Shown piece after piece: positions 1-8,462 of a DNA stretch of 64,000 bases. The translations under genes were made by a program, and so were the position numbers. Source of the DNA: JANXMY01 sp964251675 (GTDB lineage Bacteria > Armatimonadota > Armatimonadia > Armatimonadales > Capsulimonadaceae); contig CAXUKS010000002.1 of the NCBI GenBank assembly GCA_964251675.1, forward strand, positions 62,001 through 126,000, read 5' to 3'. Under the pieces are notes generated by a model. The model saw only the letters and a list, made by a program, of their open reading frames with translations, was not told where the DNA came from and did not search any database. Numbering within the stretch: the stretch's first letter is position 1; every line of letters starts with the position of its first letter.

Positions 1-230
1 CCACCGGCGTCTCAGCCGCCGCGTCGTCGGCGGGGGCGGACGCCGGGGTGCGTCGTGTTCTGGGCATAGTAAATCTTGTCTCTCCGTGCGTAAATTTTGG
101 TCAGCGGGTGCTGAAAGTTCTTGCAAATTGGCGCGTCGGCACTGACGCTGATTGTATTATACTAGATTCAAGCCGCCGTGTCAAAGCGGGGGCAGCCAGG
201 GCCATTGAGTTTTCTCGTTTGCTCAGGACA

Positions 231-280
231 GGAGCCACGCATAGGAGCCATGCATAGGAGCCATGCATAGGAGCCACGCA
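231..280. repeat. 13-bp tandem repeat
   Basis: The unit ggagcc(a/t)(c/t)gcata occurs three times and a fourth time partially, head to tail. It lies in non-coding sequence. It is one of several short tandem duplications in this window. Confidence 0.9.
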
Positions 281-315
281 TTGAAATGCATGGCTGAGGG
301 GCGCAGACGCCGAAC

Positions 316-370
316 GTCCCTGCGGGACACAAAAAGTTCAAGGCCCACGAAGTGGGTGTCCCGCAGGGAC
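316..370. repeat. palindromic intergenic repeat
   Basis: The 15-nt arms at 316-330 and 356-370 are exact reverse complements. Between them a second stem (cccac/gtggg) can form. It could fold as a long hairpin in RNA. Its position between genes is typical of REP-like elements. Confidence 0.75.
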
Positions 371-391
371 ATTCAGCCGCAGGCTACTCAG

Positions 392-411
392 CCACGGGTT
401 TCAACCCGTGG
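392..411. repeat. short perfect palindrome
   Basis: Two 9-nt complementary arms (ccacgggtt and aacccgtgg) are separated by two bases. The sequence is a compact intergenic hairpin with no T-run, so a terminator role is not clear. Confidence 0.7.
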
Positions 412-510
412 TATTTCTCCGTGGCTCTTGTCCCGAGAAAACTGGATGGTCCTGCGAGGGTAGGCATTCTTGCAGGAAAAGCCGTCGGGCGCGGCGAACA
501 GGAGCCTATT

Positions 511-1476
511 ATGTCAGAAACAACTACAGAGCAGACTCCCGAGCAAGACACCGAAATCGTACTCACCCACGGCCCGTGGCGGCTGGCCGTCTCCCCGTGG
601 GGGGCTTCCCTGCGCGGGCTGTCCCTGTGGAGCGACGGCGAGTACCAGGATGTAGTGACGGGCTATGTCGGCGCCAAGCAGAAAGTCGGCGGGCAGGGGG
701 ACGTGCTCATTCCCTTTCCGGGCCGCGTTGCCGCCGGACGCTATGAGTTCAACGGCCAGGCGCACCAGATGAAGAAGAATGACAGCGAAGGGCCGAACGC
801 CATCCACGGCTTTCTGCGGCAGACCGCCTGGGAAGTCGTCTCGCAGAACCCCGACTGGGTCATGTTCCGAACGCAGTTTGCCGCCGATGCCCACGAAGGC
901 TACCCGTTCGCCCTGACCGCCCGCGTCACCTATCACCTCGACGAAAACGGCCTGGCCTGTGCGTTCGATGTGATCAATAACGGCGACACGCCCGCGCCGG
1001 TTTCGGCAGGCTTCCACCCGTATTTCACGGCAGGCACGACGCGGATTGACCCGGACACGCTGACACTGCCGTTTGAGTCCTATTTAGAGTATGCGAATAT
1101 GCTGCCGACGGGGAATGTCCTGCCCGTGGCTGGCTCGCCTTACGACTTCCGCACCGGCGGCACGGTGGGCGATACGGTGTTCAATACCTGCTTCCTGACC
1201 CCCATCCGCGACGACGACGGCCTGACCCGCATTCGCCTGTCCGCTCCCGCGTCTGCCGGGAACACGGGCCGCATCGTGGCTGTCTGGCTGGATAAATCAT
1301 TTGACTACGTCGTTCTTTACTCCGGCGACCCGCTTCCCGAAGAGCATCGTCGCCGTGCGCTCGCCATTGAGCCGATGACCTGCGGCTCGGACGCCTTTAA
1401 CCACCCTGCCTGGGGGCTGGCCGTGCTGGCCCCCGGCGCGGCGCTGGAAGGAACCTGGGGCGTTTCGGTGGAGTAG
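511..1476 (+). CDS. aldose 1-epimerase family protein (321 aa)
   Basis: The protein matches the aldose 1-epimerase (galactose mutarotase) family, which interconverts alpha and beta anomers of hexoses in the cytoplasm. Family features seen are a GWRL-like N-terminal strand with WGASLRGL, the NAIHGF stretch that usually carries the sugar-binding His, GFHPYF in the middle with the second conserved His, and an acidic AIEPM segment near the C-terminus. Its length suits the family. The start at 511 follows GGAG at 501-504. The frame is open further upstream, but that part looks non-coding. It stands alone, with repeat DNA on both sides. The exact sugar cannot be told from sequence. Confidence 0.85.
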   Translation: MSETTTEQTPEQDTEIVLTHGPWRLAVSPWGASLRGLSLWSDGEYQDVVTGYVGAKQKVGGQGDVLIPFPGRVAAGRYEFNGQAHQMKKNDSEGPNAIHGFLRQTAWEVVSQNPDWVMFRTQFAADAHEGYPFALTARVTYHLDENGLACAFDVINNGDTPAPVSAGFHPYFTAGTTRIDPDTLTLPFESYLEYANMLPTGNVLPVAGSPYDFRTGGTVGDTVFNTCFLTPIRDDDGLTRIRLSAPASAGNTGRIVAVWLDKSFDYVVLYSGDPLPEEHRRRALAIEPMTCGSDAFNHPAWGLAVLAPGAALEGTWGVSVE

Positions 1477-1487
1477 GGAAAGGGAGA

Positions 1488-1629
1488 GCACGGGGCTGAA
1501 CCCCCGTGCTTTAAAAGTGCAAGCCCCCGCCTTCGCGGGCGAAGATTTAAGAACATCTCTGTTCGGCTATCCGATGCCCGCGAAGGCGGGGAATTGCTTT
1601 TTCAAAGCACGGGGGTTCAGCCCCGTGCT
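1488..1629. repeat. interspersed palindromic element, copy 1
   Basis: The ends are perfect inverted repeats of about 24 nt (1487-1510 and 1606-1629). A second inverted pair (gcccccgccttcgcgggc and its near complement) lies inside. A related copy lies at 12243-12382. It sits just after the epimerase stop and ends before the ribosome site of the next gene. The structure suits a small non-autonomous mobile element or REP unit that can also end transcription. Confidence 0.85.
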
Positions 1630-1648
1630 TCTCTTTCCGAAAGGTAAC

Positions 1649-3673
1649 ATGCAACCAATGATGCTTCGCACCCACACGTTCGCCCGCCGCGCCCTGCCCC
1701 TGCTGGGGCTGACCGCCGGGCTTGCCCTGCTGCACCCCGCCGCACGGGCCGACGACGCCAAACCCTTCCTGCACCCGCTGTTTACCGATAACATGGTGCT
1801 TCAGCGCGGCCTCGCCGACCCCGTCTGGGGCTGGACCACGCCGGGGCAGACCGTCACCGTCCGGCTGACCGGCAAAACCGGCAAGGCGATGACCGCCAAA
1901 GCCGTGGCGGATGCAGGCGGCAAATGGACCGCGCACCTGCCCGTGCTGGCCGCCGGGCCGGGCGGGCCGTATACGCTCACGGTCACCGCCCCCGGACACA
2001 CCGAAAAGCGCGGCAACATTCTGGTCGGCGATGTCTGGATTTGCTCCGGGCAGTCCAACATGGAGTTTGGCCTCGGCATGACCGAAAACAGCGCGGCGGA
2101 GATCGCGGCGGCGAATTACCCGAATATCCGGCTGTTTCTGACGGGGCACGACATCGCCAATACTCCGCAGGCCACGCCGAGCAGCGGGGCGTGGGCGGTC
2201 TGCACGCCGGACACCGTGAAGCAGGGCGGGTGGAACGGCTTTTCTGCCGTAGGGTACTTCTTCGGACGAGACTTGCAGCAGAAAATCAAAGTGCCTATCG
2301 GCTTGATTGAAACCAACTGGGGCGGCACACCCGCGCAGGCATGGACCAGCGCCTCCGCGCTGGAAAGCCTGCCCGATTTTCGGCCTGCCCTGGACGCGCA
2401 GCGGCAGATCGCAGCGACACCCGGCGGCTTTGACGCCGTGACGGCCCGGTGGTACGCCCGGCACGATACAGGCTCCGTCAGGGACGAAAACGGCAATACG
2501 TGGGCCAGCTCTGCGCCGACTTTCAGTAGCGCGAGCTGGCCCACTATGACACTGCCGCAAGCCTGGGAAGGGGCAGGCATCCCGGGGCTGGCAAGCTTTG
2601 ACGGCGTTGTGTGGTACCGCAAAGCGGTGACGCTCACGGCAGCGCAGGCCCAGGCGCCGCTGACCCTGCATCTGGGACCAATCGATGACCGGGATACCAC
2701 CTATGTCAACGGCGTCCTCGTCGGCGCGACCGAGGACCATCTTGTTGACCGTGCCTACACCGTTCCGGCGTCGTCGGTGCGGGCAGGCCGCAATGTCATT
2801 GCCATCCGGGTGCTGGACACCGGCGGCACGGGCGGTGTCAACGGCAGGCCGGAGCAGATGTTTGTGGAAGCGGGCCAAGATAAAATTTCCCTGGCGGGGG
2901 ACTGGGCGTACAAAATTGGCACGCCGCTTGCAGCCAGTGATCCGGTTCCGAGCCGGGGCGGCGACCCGAACCAGCCCGCAGTGCTGTACAACGGCATGGT
3001 AGCTCCGCTGGTGTCCTACGGCATCAAAGGCGCGGTCTGGTATCAGGGCGAGTCCAACGCGGGAAACGCCAGGCAGTACCAGACGCTCCTGCCGACCCTG
3101 ATCACCGACTGGCGCGGGCGGTGGGGGCAGGGAAACTTCCCGTTCCTGATTGTCCAGCTCGCAAACTTCGGCGGCAATCCCAACCCGCCGAGCCAGTCCG
3201 ACTGGGCCGAGCTGCGCGAAGCGCAGTCGCTGACAGCAGCGACCCTGCCCAAAACGGGTCTGGCCGTGGCGGTGGACATCGGCAACCCGAAAGACATTCA
3301 CCCGACCAACAAGCAGGAAGTCGGGCGGCGGCTGGCGCTTGTCGCCGAAACCCTGGCGTATGGCCTGCCCGGCGAGTCGTCGGGACCGGTGTTTACAGAC
3401 ATGAAGATCGGGCCGGGGGCCATCCGTCTGGACTTCTCGCACGCCACGGGGGGACTGGCCGCTAAGGGCGGGCCGCTGACAGGCTTTGCGATTGCGGGCA
3501 GTGACGGTAAGTTTGTGTGGGCCGATGCCAAGATCGACGGCAACAGCGTGGTGGTGTCGTCCCCGTCCGTGCCGAACCCGACCGATGTGCGCTACGGCTG
3601 GGCAGACAGCCCGGTGTGCAACCTCTACAACGGCTTCGGCCTGCCCGCCTCGCCGTTCCGCACGGGCAAGTAG
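1649..3673 (+). CDS. secreted sialate O-acetylesterase-like SGNH esterase (674 aa)
   Basis: It belongs to the sialate O-acetylesterase family, which removes acetyl groups from sialic acid or other glycans. Residues 1-33 form a signal peptide ending ARADDA, so the enzyme is exported. The catalytic Ser is in GQSNM (Ser136). The Asp and His of the triad are most likely in DIHPTN (Asp549, His551). A beta-sandwich insert (roughly residues 300-430, WYRKAVTLT onward) interrupts the hydrolase fold, as is usual in this family. The start at 1649 follows AAAGG at 1640-1644. Upstream in-frame codons fall inside the palindromic element and are unlikely to be used. A strong hairpin follows the stop. Confidence 0.88.
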   Translation: MQPMMLRTHTFARRALPLLGLTAGLALLHPAARADDAKPFLHPLFTDNMVLQRGLADPVWGWTTPGQTVTVRLTGKTGKAMTAKAVADAGGKWTAHLPVLAAGPGGPYTLTVTAPGHTEKRGNILVGDVWICSGQSNMEFGLGMTENSAAEIAAANYPNIRLFLTGHDIANTPQATPSSGAWAVCTPDTVKQGGWNGFSAVGYFFGRDLQQKIKVPIGLIETNWGGTPAQAWTSASALESLPDFRPALDAQRQIAATPGGFDAVTARWYARHDTGSVRDENGNTWASSAPTFSSASWPTMTLPQAWEGAGIPGLASFDGVVWYRKAVTLTAAQAQAPLTLHLGPIDDRDTTYVNGVLVGATEDHLVDRAYTVPASSVRAGRNVIAIRVLDTGGTGGVNGRPEQMFVEAGQDKISLAGDWAYKIGTPLAASDPVPSRGGDPNQPAVLYNGMVAPLVSYGIKGAVWYQGESNAGNARQYQTLLPTLITDWRGRWGQGNFPFLIVQLANFGGNPNPPSQSDWAELREAQSLTAATLPKTGLAVAVDIGNPKDIHPTNKQEVGRRLALVAETLAYGLPGESSGPVFTDMKIGPGAIRLDFSHATGGLAAKGGPLTGFAIAGSDGKFVWADAKIDGNSVVVSSPSVPNPTDVRYGWADSPVCNLYNGFGLPASPFRTGK

Positions 3674-3687
3674 GCCAGATGATCAAA

Positions 3688-3722
3688 AACGCGCCCCGGC
3701 ATTTTTCGTGCCGGGGCGCGTT
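3688..3722. terminator. bidirectional hairpin terminator
   Basis: A 14-bp GC-rich stem (3688-3701 with 3709-3722) closes a T-rich loop. It lies between the esterase on + and the CsrA-like gene on -, both of which point towards it. It probably ends transcription from both sides. Confidence 0.85.
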
Positions 3723-3728
3723 AGCTAT

Positions 3729-3947
3729 TTAAAGAGAGGAGGCAAACGGCGGAGAATCTGGCCCGCCCGGCGGTCTGGCAATTGCGGCCTCTTTGCGGCG
3801 GACGCGGGTTTCGCTTGGCGCGACGACGCCAACAATGACCTGCTCGCCGACTACTTCCAGAATCTCCACCTCCACCATTTCTAGCCCTTCGCCAATCTGT
3901 ATCACAGAACCGCTGCCGTCATGGGGACGGCGGTTGAAAAGATGCAT
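3729..3947 (-). CDS. divergent CsrA-like RNA-binding protein (72 aa)
   Basis: The core (SVIQIGEGLEMVEVEILEVV, then GEQVIVGVVAPSETRVRRKE) follows the CsrA pattern: beta strands, a hydrophobic EILEV strand, then the V-G-V-x-AP-x-x-x-x-V-R-R-K-E segment that forms the RNA-binding face. CsrA proteins bind GGA motifs in mRNA leaders and control translation. The usual MLxLTRK start is missing, replaced by MHLFNRRPHDGSG. The C-terminus is Pro-rich and longer than usual. The start at 3947 has AGAGGGAAA just upstream. The frame stays open to 4049, but that extension looks unlike the family. It lies 129 bp downstream of the Gfo/Idh gene on the same strand and may be co-transcribed. Confidence 0.6.
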   Translation of the reverse strand: MHLFNRRPHDGSGSVIQIGEGLEMVEVEILEVVGEQVIVGVVAPSETRVRRKEAAIARPPGGPDSPPFASSL

Positions 3948-4076
3948 CCGTTTCCCTCTCGCTCCTGGGGCAGTGCCCTGTGGCTGTTTGCCTTGCGCGG
4001 GTGAAACTTCTTTCGCGCCAGTTGGACTCACTTGCATAAAGCGTGCCAAGTAACCCTGCGGGGTTTTTTCGCTGTA

Positions 4077-5081
4077 TCAGCCGAGTTTTGGCGTCACCCA
4101 CGAACTGCTCTCCGCACCCGCGTAGAGCGCGGCCATGACCGCGCCCCGGTAGGCCGCCTCGCGCACCGTGACCAGTGCCTCGGCGGAACCACCCCCGACA
4201 GCATCCAGAAAGGCGTCCAGGCTCGCAGGCACGGGGGCAGGCAGGTCCGTCCACGGCGTCTTGCCGTCCGCGCCGGGAACGTGTTCGCTTTTAAAGAACA
4301 GCTCTCGGTTGATAATCGCCGCAAAGCCTTCCGTGCCGCTGACCATCAGCGTCAGCGGGTCCGCCAGATCGTCCCAGGACGCCGCCAGCGTGCCAATCGC
4401 CCCTGACTGAAAGCGCAAAAGCCCTTCGCCGGTCTCGTCGCAGCCCGGATAAATCCCGGTGCCTTCGTCCACCTGCGCCGTCACTTCCGTGACATCGCCC
4501 AGCAGCCAGAGCAGAATGTCCAGCATATGCGCTCCCAGATCGCCAAACCCGCCGACCCCCGACTGCTTCGGGTCCGCCATCCAGCGCCAGTCCGTGTCAA
4601 ACCAGTGCCCCAGCGCCCCCGAGTGGCAGTTGGAGCCGCGTGCCCGCGTAATCTTGCCAAATGCGCCCGCCTCAATCTGCTGCTTGATAAACAGATGCGT
4701 CGGGTAGCCGCGCATGAACAGGCCGGTTCCGTAAATCACCCCGGACGCTTCAATCGCCGCCGCCATCTCCCAGCCGTCTTCGCCGGTGACGCCCAGCGGC
4801 TTTTCCACGAATAAATGCTTCTTCGCCGCCGCACCCGGCAGAACCACCGATGAATGCAGATTGGTTTCCGTGCAGATGATCACGGCGTCAATCTCCGGGT
4901 CGGCATAGATGGCTTTGAAATCGGGGACAACGGTGGCGCCGAGTTCCCCGGCGCGTTTCTCGGCGCGGGCGGCGTCATGGTCCCAGACGCTCTTGCAGCG
5001 CACGTCCTCCCGGCTGTTGACGAGCCGAACAAACCCCGGCGTGTGAATATGGGCACAGCCCACAAAAGCAACAGTGGTCAT
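4077..5081 (-). CDS. Gfo/Idh/MocA family oxidoreductase (334 aa)
   Basis: It is an NAD(P)-dependent sugar or cyclitol dehydrogenase of the Gfo/Idh/MocA family. The N-terminal Rossmann half starts MTTVAFVGCAHIH, a variant of the glycine-rich nucleotide loop. The family motif EKPLG is present in the first third. The C-terminal half has the usual beta-sheet region and an HMLDILLW helix carrying the conserved His. The start at 5081 is chosen because the fold begins there and AAAGGA precedes it. An upstream extension to 5165 looks non-coding. It is divergent from the SDR at 5220. The substrate is not predictable. Confidence 0.85.
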   Translation of the reverse strand: MTTVAFVGCAHIHTPGFVRLVNSREDVRCKSVWDHDAARAEKRAGELGATVVPDFKAIYADPEIDAVIICTETNLHSSVVLPGAAAKKHLFVEKPLGVTGEDGWEMAAAIEASGVIYGTGLFMRGYPTHLFIKQQIEAGAFGKITRARGSNCHSGALGHWFDTDWRWMADPKQSGVGGFGDLGAHMLDILLWLLGDVTEVTAQVDEGTGIYPGCDETGEGLLRFQSGAIGTLAASWDDLADPLTLMVSGTEGFAAIINRELFFKSEHVPGADGKTPWTDLPAPVPASLDAFLDAVGGGSAEALVTVREAAYRGAVMAALYAGAESSSWVTPKLG

Positions 5082-5219
5082 AAATGGGTCCTTTGGCAGT
5101 TCTTTGGTACGGTAAATCTGGTGGTATATGCGCCAGACTGCACTTTGATTCCTGCCGCGTTTCAAGCCCTGCCCAAACGGTTATAGAAAACTGCAAGTAA
5201 ACAAAGAGGTAACTAAGCG

Positions 5220-6092
5220 ATGAGCGACACACCCAAACGGCCCACCACCCAAGATATTCCTGTGCAGACCCTGCCCTATCCGGCCAACCAAAGCGATATG
5301 ACACTGCCCCCGCAGACCGACCTGCAAGGCTACAAACCCGCTGGCAAGCTGACCGGCAAAAAAGCAATTATTACCGGTGCGGACTCCGGCATTGGCCGTG
5401 CTGTCGCCCTTGCCTATGCGCTGGAAGGCGCGGATGTGGCGATCCTCTACAACGAAAACGACGATGATGCCGAGGTGACCCGCGCCAAAGTGGCCGCGAC
5501 GGGCCAGAAGTGCCTTGTGCTCAAAGTCGATGTCCGCGATTCAGTGGCCTGCCGCGAAGCCGTCGCCCGCGCCGTGTCGGAACTGGGCGGTTTGAATATT
5601 TTAGTCAACAATGCGGCCTATCAGAAGGTACAATCTTCTCTGGAAGATATTTCCGAGGAGCAGTTCCAGCGGACGCTGGAAACCAACATCTTTGGCTACT
5701 TCCACATGGCGAAAGCCGCCCTGCCGCATTTGACGGACGGCGATACGATTATCAACACCGGCAGCATTGTCGGGCTGGTCGGCGAGCCGCATCTGATCGA
5801 CTACTGCACCAGCAAGGGGGCTATTCATGCGTTCACCAAAGCCCTGGCTCTCAATCTGGGCAGCAAAAATATCCGCGTGAACGCCGTCTGCCCCGGCCCG
5901 GTCTGGACACCCAACATTGTCGGCACGATGCTGCCGGAAGACATCGAAGTCTTCGGCGGTGAGGTCGCTCTGGGCCGCCCCGGTCAGCCCGATGAGCTGG
6001 CCCCGGCCTATGTGTTTCTCGCCTCCACCGACGCCTCGTTCATGACCGGCTCTCTGGTCGAGATCACCGGCGGCAAGCTGTCGAGTTCGTAG
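5220..6092 (+). CDS. short-chain dehydrogenase/reductase, YghA/GsiB-associated type (290 aa)
   Basis: It is a classical SDR with an N-terminal extension of about 45 residues ending KPAGKLTGKKAIITG, typical of the stress-related YghA-like group. The NAD(P) loop TGADSGIG begins near residue 52. NNAA follows, then Ser near 182 (NTGSIVG) and the catalytic pair Tyr195/Lys199 (YCTSK). PGPVWTP and the C-terminal GSLVEITGGK complete the family pattern. AAAGAGGTAA just upstream contains the ribosome site. It is followed after 31 bp by the GMC oxidoreductase on the same strand, so the two may share a transcript. The substrate is unknown. Confidence 0.88.
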   Translation: MSDTPKRPTTQDIPVQTLPYPANQSDMTLPPQTDLQGYKPAGKLTGKKAIITGADSGIGRAVALAYALEGADVAILYNENDDDAEVTRAKVAATGQKCLVLKVDVRDSVACREAVARAVSELGGLNILVNNAAYQKVQSSLEDISEEQFQRTLETNIFGYFHMAKAALPHLTDGDTIINTGSIVGLVGEPHLIDYCTSKGAIHAFTKALALNLGSKNIRVNAVCPGPVWTPNIVGTMLPEDIEVFGGEVALGRPGQPDELAPAYVFLASTDASFMTGSLVEITGGKLSSS

Positions 6093-6123
6093 ACCTGTCG
6101 CACCTATCTAGAAAAGAACACCC

Positions 6124-8343
6124 GTGACTCCAGACACCTACCCTTCGGGCACAGTCCGTGCCCTGCTCCAATCCGGCGCCGTCACTGCCCCAACCCGCGA
6201 GGCACTACTGGCCCGGCTCAACGAACCCTCCGGTCCGCCGCGCTTCTTCACCGAGGCCGAACTGGGCACGCTGGAAGCCGTTTTAAAGTGCCTCTTCGCT
6301 GATCCCGAAGTCCCCACGGCCCGCGCCCTGGCACTGGATATTGACGGGCGGCTGGCCGATGGCGGGGCGGACGGCTGGCGCTACGACATCATGCCGCCCG
6401 ACGGCGAAACGTTCAAGCGGGGCCTGCGCGGGCTGGACGAAGCGGCGGCGGCGCAGGGCGCGGCGTCGTTTACCGCCCTGACGCGGGACGCGCAGGAGGC
6501 CGTGCTGCACGCGCTGGAAGACGAAACCGTGTCCGGGAAAGTCTGGCAAAGCCTGCCGCCGAAGCTGTTTTTGGAAGAGATGCTCTCTGATGGAACCCAC
6601 TTCTTTTACAGCCACCCGATTGTCCAGGAAGAAATCGGCTACGCAGGCATGGCCGACGCCCCCGGCTGGTCCCGCTTCGGGCTGAACATGCGCGAGGCCC
6701 GCGAGCCGCTGCCGATGGCGGGGTCTGAGCCTGCCGCTGCCCCCGCGCCGCCCCCGGCCCCTTTGCCGACCCCCACGCCGCCACTGTCTACAGGGCGGCA
6801 GTTCCCGCTGGCCGATACTGTGGATGCTGTTATTATCGGGACCGGCGCGGGCGGAGCGCCGATCCTGGCCCGGCTGGCGGCAGCGGGACTGTCCGTGGTC
6901 GCGCTGGAAGCGGGACATTTCTGGGACCCCGCCCGCGATTTTGCCACCGATGAGCGGGCCGAAGTCAAGCTGTTCTGGAACGACGAGCGCCTCAGCGCGG
7001 GCAAAGACCCGGTTCCGTTCGGCGCGAACAACTCCGGCATTGGCGTCGGCGGCTCCACCCTCCACTACACGGCCTACACGCCCCGCGCCCACCCGGACGA
7101 TTTCACTGTCTACTCCGAGTTTGGCGTTTCCCGCAACTGGCCCATCGGCTACGCCGATCTGGAGCCGTATTACAATGAAGTCGAGATGTTCCTGGGCGTC
7201 TCTGGCCCGACCCCGTACCCGTGGAACCCGCACGGGCAGGGCTACCCCCTGCCCGCCCTGCCGCTCAACGGCGCGGCCCTGCTGATGCAGAGCGCGTGCG
7301 ACCGGCTGGGCATCAAAACCTCGCCCGCGCCCAATGCCGCGCTGTCAGGGCCGTATTTTCAGCCCGGCGTTGGCTGGCGCAAAGCCTGCACCAACCGTGG
7401 CTTCTGCCAGGCGGGCTGCTCGACTGGCGCAAAAGCCAGCATGGATGTGACGTTTATCCCCGTCGCTTTGCAGGCCGGGGCCGAAGTGCGCTCCGAATGC
7501 TTTGTGACGACTATTGAGAGGGACGCGCAGGGCCGCGTGTCGGGCGTCGTCTACACGCAGGGCGGAACCGAGCGGCGGCAGCCGTGCCGAAACGTATTTC
7601 TCTGTGCCGGGGCCATTGAGTCGCCGCGTCTGCTGCTTCTGAACAACCTCGGCAATGCCAGCGGCGAAGTAGGCCGCAATTTCACGACCCATACGGGCAT
7701 CCAGGTGTGGGGACAGTTCGATGCCGACATCCGGCCCTATAAAGGCATCCCCGGCGGCCTGATTTCCGAGGACACGCACCGGCCCAAAGACGCCGATTTC
7801 GCCTCCGGCTACCTGCTGCAAAGTATCGGGGTGATGCCGCTGACTTATGCCACGCAACTTGTGCGCGGCGAGCATCTGTGGGGCGAAGGTCTGCGGGACC
7901 ATATGCGGGGCTACAACCATGTCGCGGGCATCAACATCTGCGGCGATGGGCTGGCGTATGACTGCAACTTTATCGAATTGTCCGAAGAAAAAGACGCACG
8001 CGGCCTGCCCAAGCCGCGTGTTCACTACACGGCAGGCGAGAACGAGAACCGCATGACCGCCCACGCGGAAAAGCTGATGCGCCAAATCTGGGACGAAGCG
8101 GGCGCAAAAGACGTCTGGAGCCTCAACCGCCACCCGCACACGCTGGGAACCTGCCGCATGGGAGACAGCCCTGCCGACTCGGTTGTTGACTCCTATGGCC
8201 GCTCCCATGACGTGCCCGGCCTGCATATCATGGACAACTCGGTCTTCCCCAGCGGCCTGAGCGTCAACCCCGCGCTGACCCAGATGGCTCTGTCCCTGCG
8301 GGCCGCCGACCGGTTTCTGGCGCAGCGGATTTCGTCTGTTTGA
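6124..8343 (+). CDS. GMC-family FAD oxidoreductase with fused subunit-3-like N-terminus (739 aa)
   Basis: It is a flavin-dependent alcohol or sugar dehydrogenase. Residues 1-200 resemble gluconate 2-dehydrogenase subunit 3, which is normally a separate protein. A Pro/Ala linker (about 200-230) leads to the FAD-binding loop GTGAGGAP near residue 238. Further family features are GVGGSTLHYTAYTPR, a Cys-rich CTNRGFCQAGC segment, and the C-terminal HTLGTCRMG with its catalytic-region His, followed by DNSVFP and NPALT. The start is GTG at 6124, with weak ribosome complementarity. It probably passes electrons to a cytochrome, but no cytochrome gene is adjacent. The fused layout is known in soil bacteria. 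Confidence 0.85.
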   Translation: MTPDTYPSGTVRALLQSGAVTAPTREALLARLNEPSGPPRFFTEAELGTLEAVLKCLFADPEVPTARALALDIDGRLADGGADGWRYDIMPPDGETFKRGLRGLDEAAAAQGAASFTALTRDAQEAVLHALEDETVSGKVWQSLPPKLFLEEMLSDGTHFFYSHPIVQEEIGYAGMADAPGWSRFGLNMREAREPLPMAGSEPAAAPAPPPAPLPTPTPPLSTGRQFPLADTVDAVIIGTGAGGAPILARLAAAGLSVVALEAGHFWDPARDFATDERAEVKLFWNDERLSAGKDPVPFGANNSGIGVGGSTLHYTAYTPRAHPDDFTVYSEFGVSRNWPIGYADLEPYYNEVEMFLGVSGPTPYPWNPHGQGYPLPALPLNGAALLMQSACDRLGIKTSPAPNAALSGPYFQPGVGWRKACTNRGFCQAGCSTGAKASMDVTFIPVALQAGAEVRSECFVTTIERDAQGRVSGVVYTQGGTERRQPCRNVFLCAGAIESPRLLLLNNLGNASGEVGRNFTTHTGIQVWGQFDADIRPYKGIPGGLISEDTHRPKDADFASGYLLQSIGVMPLTYATQLVRGEHLWGEGLRDHMRGYNHVAGINICGDGLAYDCNFIELSEEKDARGLPKPRVHYTAGENENRMTAHAEKLMRQIWDEAGAKDVWSLNRHPHTLGTCRMGDSPADSVVDSYGRSHDVPGLHIMDNSVFPSGLSVNPALTQMALSLRAADRFLAQRISSV

Positions 8344-8462
8344 GCATAAAAAACCTAATAAATACTTGCAGGAAAGCCATAATGGTGGAATAGTAAAGAC
8401 ACCAAACATTTAAGCGACACTCTTCGCGTGGCCCTCCTGCGCGTTTCGCTGGAAAGACGGAT

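Larger units (their letters stand above)
1..510. other. gene-free leader with repeats
   Basis: No convincing coding frame is visible before the epimerase start at 511. The stretch holds three repeat structures. A 13-bp unit (ggagccatgcata and a variant) is repeated almost four times at 231-280. A perfect 15-nt inverted repeat lies at 316-330 and 356-370. A palindrome with 9-nt arms lies at 392-411. The short open frames across it do not resemble proteins. Confidence 0.6.

Noticed and set aside
231..280. Possible CRISPR-like array at the 13-bp repeats
   Set aside because: Units abut directly with no spacers, and no cas genes are near. The same holds for the 15-, 17- and 19-bp tandems elsewhere.
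1547..3442. Long - strand open frame (631 codons) under the sialate esterase gene
   Set aside because: It is the GC-rich shadow of a well-recognised gene. The translated text is Arg/Gly/Pro-rich with no protein pattern, and the + strand has signal peptide and catalytic motifs.
4050..4067. Rho-independent terminator at the short ccctgcgggg stem with T-run
   Set aside because: The stem has only three to four pairs, and no + strand gene ends there.
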